Below, piece by piece: positions 60,491 through 64,000 of a DNA stretch of 64,000 bases. The stretch's first letter is position 1. The number at the start of each line of letters is the position of its first letter. The DNA comes from Calidihabitans tengchongensis (GTDB lineage Bacteria > Sysuimicrobiota > Sysuimicrobiia > Sysuimicrobiales > Kaftiobacteriaceae). The DNA is taken from contig JAVKIE010000004.1 in NCBI GenBank assembly GCA_031459615.1, positions 62,001 through 126,000 of the forward strand, given 5' to 3'. Position numbers and translations under genes: made by a program. Below the pieces are notes generated by a model. The model was not told the origin of the DNA. It saw nothing but the letters and a program-made list of their open reading frames with translations, and did no database searches.

Positions 60491-60600
60491 CCGGGATCAG
60501 GGATCCGGGATCAGTACCTGACATCTGATCCCTGATCACGATCCCGGATCTCGGCACCACTACCTGATCCCCGGACCTCGGATCCCGGATCCGAGGTCGT
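60491..60600. repeat. GATC-rich intergenic repeat, second locus
   Basis: Imperfect copies of GGGATCAGGGATCCGGGATCAG, CTGATCCCTGATCACGATCCCGGAT and CCTCGGATCCCGGATCCGAGG fill the gap between the convergent zinc-ribbon and small unknown genes. Many words are shared with 22936-22976. Several are palindromic and could form stems. Confidence 0.6.
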
Positions 60601-60606
60601 CCTCGT

Positions 60607-60810
60607 TCAGTGTCCCTGGTCTTCGGGCGAAGGGCGGTGGAGGGTTTCCCAGCGGTCCCGGTCCAAGACGATCAGCCGGCCCTCGTCGTCAAAGAGGATG
60701 TACAGCCACCCCTCCTGCAGGTCTTCTTCGTAGTACAGGGGCTTTGCGATCTCCAGGCCCGTCATGGTCCGCGCCTCGTCGGTGGCCATCCACCCCGGGT
60801 ATTCCACCAT
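60607..60810 (-). CDS. Small acidic protein of unknown function
   Basis: I do not recognise this 67-residue protein. Its sequence, AKPLYYEEDLQEGWLYILFDDEGRLIVLDRDRWETLHRP in the second half, is well ordered and acidic, so it may be a genuine small fold. No ribosome site precedes the ATG; an inverted repeat ATTAG-6-CTAAT lies immediately upstream (60812-60827). Starts at Met8 or Met16 are possible. Flanking genes give no hint. Confidence 0.5.
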   Translation of the reverse strand: MVEYPGWMATDEARTMTGLEIAKPLYYEEDLQEGWLYILFDDEGRLIVLDRDRWETLHRPSPEDQGH

Positions 60811-60905
60811 GATTAGTGTCCGCTAATTCGCGCTCGGAATGCAACCCCCTGCCGCCAGCTACGCCGGTGTTTGCGGGGTGGAGGACCGCTGCAGTGGTCC
60901 GACTC

Positions 60906-60984
60906 TGGGGTGACCGAGGGGACTTGAACCCCCGACCTCCTGGGCCACAGCCAGGCGCTCTGACCGGGCTGAGCTACGGTCACC
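60906..60984 (-). tRNA. tRNA-His (anticodon GUG)
   Basis: The extra 5' G(-1) pairs with C73, the histidine identity signal. Acceptor GTGACCG pairs with CGGTCAC, followed by C and an encoded CCA. Anticodon arm CCTGG-CTGTGGC-CCAGG carries GTG; T-arm GGGGG-TTCAAGT-CCCCT has one G-T pair. 79 nt including G(-1). Confidence 0.96.
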
Positions 60985-60994
60985 GCACACCTGC

Positions 60995-61003
60995 ATTCTA
61001 GCA
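60995..61003 (-). promoter_or_regulatory. Extended -10 promoter of tRNA-His
   Basis: On the minus strand TGCTAGAAT, the same nine bases as before tRNA-Arg, lies 10 bp before the tRNA 5' end. No -35 is evident. Confidence 0.65.
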
Positions 61004-61111
61004 CAGCCGCCCCCCGCGGAGCCGTGCGGGACTCCGGCGGCCCCGTGACGCGCCCGTTACCTCTCCGGCGCACCGTCGGGAGGGGAGAATTCCTCCCGGG
61101 AGGTGAGTCAG

Positions 61112-61594
61112 GTGTTCAACAGATGGTCCATGCTCGCGCTGCTGGCCTCTGCCGCCCTGGTGATCTGGGCCGGGACGGCAGCCGTCGCCCAGTACGGCGG
61201 AGGCGGCTATGGCTACGAGCAGGCGCCCGCGGGCCTGACCAGCCAGGTGAAGACGGCCCAGGCCCACGCCACCAACTCGGCGCGCTCGGAGGCGCTGCGG
61301 GACGCCCGGTGGCACCTCAGCCACGTGGTCAACTGCCTGGAGGGGCCCCGCGGCAAGAACTACGATGCCCAGGCCGGCAACCCGTGCCAGGGCCAGGGCA
61401 ACGGGATCCTCCCGGACCTGGATGCGGCTGTCCGCGCCTACCAGATGGGCGCCAGTACCGCCCTGGATGCGGCCCGCCGGGCCGACGAACTGGCGGTGGA
61501 GACCCTGAAGTCCAACGACCTGGGTCAGGTCAAGACCGGCGCCGGCCGCGTGGCGGACCTGCTGGGCCAGGCTCTCAAGGCGCTGGGCCAGTAG
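61112..61594 (+). CDS. Secreted helical protein of unknown function
   Basis: The 160-residue protein has a signal peptide (about 1-27, LALLASAALVIWAGTAAVAQ) followed by a Gly/Tyr-rich start (YGGGGYGYEQ) and a helical domain with AHATNSARSEALRDARWHLSHVVNCLEG, then KNYDAQAGNPCQGQGNG and DAARRADELAVETL. Two Cys could form a disulfide. The pattern recalls small periplasmic proteins of metal-binding type, but I cannot name a family. I chose the GTG that lies 8 nt after GGGAGG. The GTG three codons upstream overlaps that site. Confidence 0.6.
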   Translation: MFNRWSMLALLASAALVIWAGTAAVAQYGGGGYGYEQAPAGLTSQVKTAQAHATNSARSEALRDARWHLSHVVNCLEGPRGKNYDAQAGNPCQGQGNGILPDLDAAVRAYQMGASTALDAARRADELAVETLKSNDLGQVKTGAGRVADLLGQALKALGQ

Positions 61595-61676
61595 CTGGCA
61601 GGACTGAACACCGGGTGCTGACGGCGGCGGGCGGGGAGAGCTCCGACTCCGGCGCCCGCCGCCACCACCGCGGGGG

Positions 61677-61705
61677 TTGACACGCCTGCGCGGTCCTGCT
61701 ACATT
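61677..61705 (+). promoter_or_regulatory. ilvBN promoter
   Basis: TTGACA and TACATT are 17 bp apart, with TGC directly before TACATT. This is the best sigma-70-type promoter in the window. Transcription would begin near 61712, at a small GGGC-AAAA-GCCC hairpin. Confidence 0.8.
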
Positions 61706-61728
61706 TGCGGGCAAAAGCCCGATCTGCA

Positions 61729-61873
61729 TGAGGAAGTGCGCCTAGGGTTCCACGGTCCCACAAGGGCCGGTCGGTCCAAGCGGCGCAGGCAGCCGGTCAG
61801 GCTGTTACACCGTCAGGACAAAAGCCTGAGGGGTAGGTTCCTCACAGGATCTATCGCCCAGGCTTTTGTCTAT
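61729..61873 (+). promoter_or_regulatory. ykkC-family riboswitch, subtype-2-like, with terminator
   Basis: Stem P1 is TGAGGAA (61729-61735) with TTCCTCA (61838-61844). Inside are the family's conserved words: CTAGGGTTCC, CCGGTCGGTCCAAGCGGCGCAGG, TTACACCG and AGGACAAAAGCCTGAGGGG. GTCCAAGCG...GCAGG is typical of subtype 2 (ppGpp or PRPP) rather than guanidine-I. GACAAAAGCCTG (61817-61828) is also the 5' arm of a perfect 12-bp terminator stem closed by CAGGCTTTTGTC (61859-61870). Ligand binding would hold the core in the aptamer and prevent termination: an ON switch. The ligand is not determined by sequence here. Confidence 0.8.
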
Positions 61874-61886
61874 CGTCTGATCGTCG

Positions 61887-62106
61887 CGGGCGAGGAGGAG
61901 AAGCAGTAGGCGGATCGAGGACGCGCCCAGAGAGCCGGACCAGGTGAAAGCCGGCCGCGTCGCGCCGCCGAACTCGTCTCCGAGCCGCAGCGCCCACGCC
62001 CCGGGGGCCGCAGGCGCTGCCGGGTTCCCACCGATACCGGGTTGAGAGCCCCGACGGGCGGCCCGCTCATGCGGGCAGGACCGCGCGGCGGGGAACTAAG
62101 GTGGTA
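61887..62106 (+). promoter_or_regulatory. T-box leader upstream of ilvB
   Basis: The leader reads uncharged tRNA. Stem I begins near GGAGA (61897-61901), which can pair with TCTCC (61977-61981); an AGTAG motif follows at 61905-61909, an AGGTGAAAGCC distal part near 61941, and the specifier loop GAACTCG near 61970, where CTC (61973-61975) would pair with a leucine anticodon. The T-box bulge is AAGGTGGTACCGCG (62098-62111). Its closing region overlaps the terminator below, so tRNA binding favours antitermination. The codon choice is my best reading. Confidence 0.85.
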
Positions 62107-62150
62107 CCGCGGGATCACCCGCCCTTAGGGTGGTCCCGCGGCGTGTTTTC
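62107..62150 (+). terminator. T-box intrinsic terminator
   Basis: CCGCGGGATCACCC (62107-62120) pairs with GGGTGGTCCCGCGG (62128-62141) with one G-T pair, loop GCCCTTA, then CGTGTTTTC. The 5' arm is shared with the T-box antiterminator. Confidence 0.85.
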
Positions 62151-62170
62151 TGACGACCGAGGTGATGGCG

Positions 62171-63884
<1,714 letters not shown>

Positions 63885-63892
<8 letters not shown>

Positions 63893-64000
63893 GGGAACCC
63901 ACGCGGCCACCATCTCGGTCCTGGTCCAGAACGCCCCGGGGGTGCTGGTCCGGGTGGCCGGGCTGATCCGCCGGCGGGGGGTGAACATCCACAGCCTGTC
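63885..64000 (+). CDS. ilvN: Acetolactate synthase small regulatory subunit, 5' part
   Basis: The gene is cut by the right window edge. The first 38 residues, MAEGTHAATISVLVQNAPGV then LVRVAGLIRRRGVNIHSL, are the start of the ACT domain that binds valine for feedback inhibition (VQNAPGVL and NIHSL are typical). The ATG lies inside the end of ilvB, so the two subunits are translated together at a fixed ratio. The rest lies outside the window. Confidence 0.93.

Noticed and set aside
61729..61873. Guanidine-I riboswitch
   Set aside because: The conserved core is ykkC-like, but the GGTCCAAGCG...GCAGG part and the ilvB context fit subtype 2 better. No guanidine exporter or carboxylase gene follows.

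Overview
This window comes from a very GC-rich bacterial chromosome with densely packed genes, many 1-22 bp overlaps (ATGA, GTGA and TGATG couplings) and frequent GTG starts. Several traits suggest a thermophile or soil/sediment lineage on the Terrabacteria side (Deinococcus-Thermus, Chloroflexi or Armatimonadota-like candidate phyla): a Thermus-type ferredoxin, a tmRNA tag close to that of Thermus, a T-box leader, a copper-amine-oxidase-N/AMIN amidase and a Ku/LigD repair locus. A secreted protein that looks like an outer-membrane barrel hints at a diderm envelope. I cannot name the taxon from sequence alone. There is no rRNA, prophage, IS element or CRISPR array.

Layout. 0-3.9 kb: molybdenum-cofactor genes (moeA end, moaC, mogA), a thioesterase, then smpB and ssrA (trans-translation). 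3.9-7.4 kb: a Hod-like cofactor-free dioxygenase homologue, an aldo/keto reductase coupled to a GntR regulator, a ferredoxin and a CueP-like protein. 7.5-11 kb: GT4 glycosyltransferase, an alpha/alpha-barrel protein and a GH130 phosphorylase, probably for a mannoside. 11.5-18.8 kb: a quinone reductase, then a minus-strand operon (IclR regulator, RraA-like aldolase, PfkB kinase, NitT/TauT-type ABC importer). 18.9-22.9 kb: a deleted diguanylate-cyclase pseudogene and a zur-znuACB operon with a Zur box. 23-30 kb: dienelactone hydrolase, F420-type oxidoreductase, cell-wall amidase, MBL hydrolase, rph, rdgB. 30.2-34.7 kb: an NHEJ locus (Ku, DUF72 protein, LigD) with intergenic repeats.

35-46 kb: zwf, a DUF6152 pair, an M28 peptidase, an HtrA-type protease, a MoxR/DUF58/VWA/VWA operon, an intact diguanylate cyclase, and tRNA-Pro and tRNA-Arg. 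46.5-52.5 kb: a barrel-like protein, a peroxiredoxin, an EndoV-like protein lacking catalytic residues, a THEP1 NTPase, an M48 protease, a roadblock-domain protein and a DUF3048 lipoprotein. 52.6-60.5 kb: a VOC protein, an LLM oxidoreductase, a LysE exporter, an orphan VWA protein and a probable copper-handling cluster: two paralogues of a His-motif family, CopC, and a long CopC-CopD-beta-sandwich-LolA-like fusion. 60.5-64 kb: a zinc-ribbon protein, tRNA-His, and ilvB-ilvN behind a long leader.

The most striking element is the ilvBN leader. A near-consensus promoter is followed by a ykkC-family aptamer of subtype-2 appearance (ppGpp/PRPP-like) with its own terminator hairpin, then a complete T-box leader (probable Leu CUC specifier) with a second terminator. 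Both elements look like ON switches, so acetolactate synthase would be transcribed only when a starvation or metabolite signal and uncharged tRNA coincide. Stable-RNA genes and several mRNAs share an extended -10 element, TGNTANNAT.
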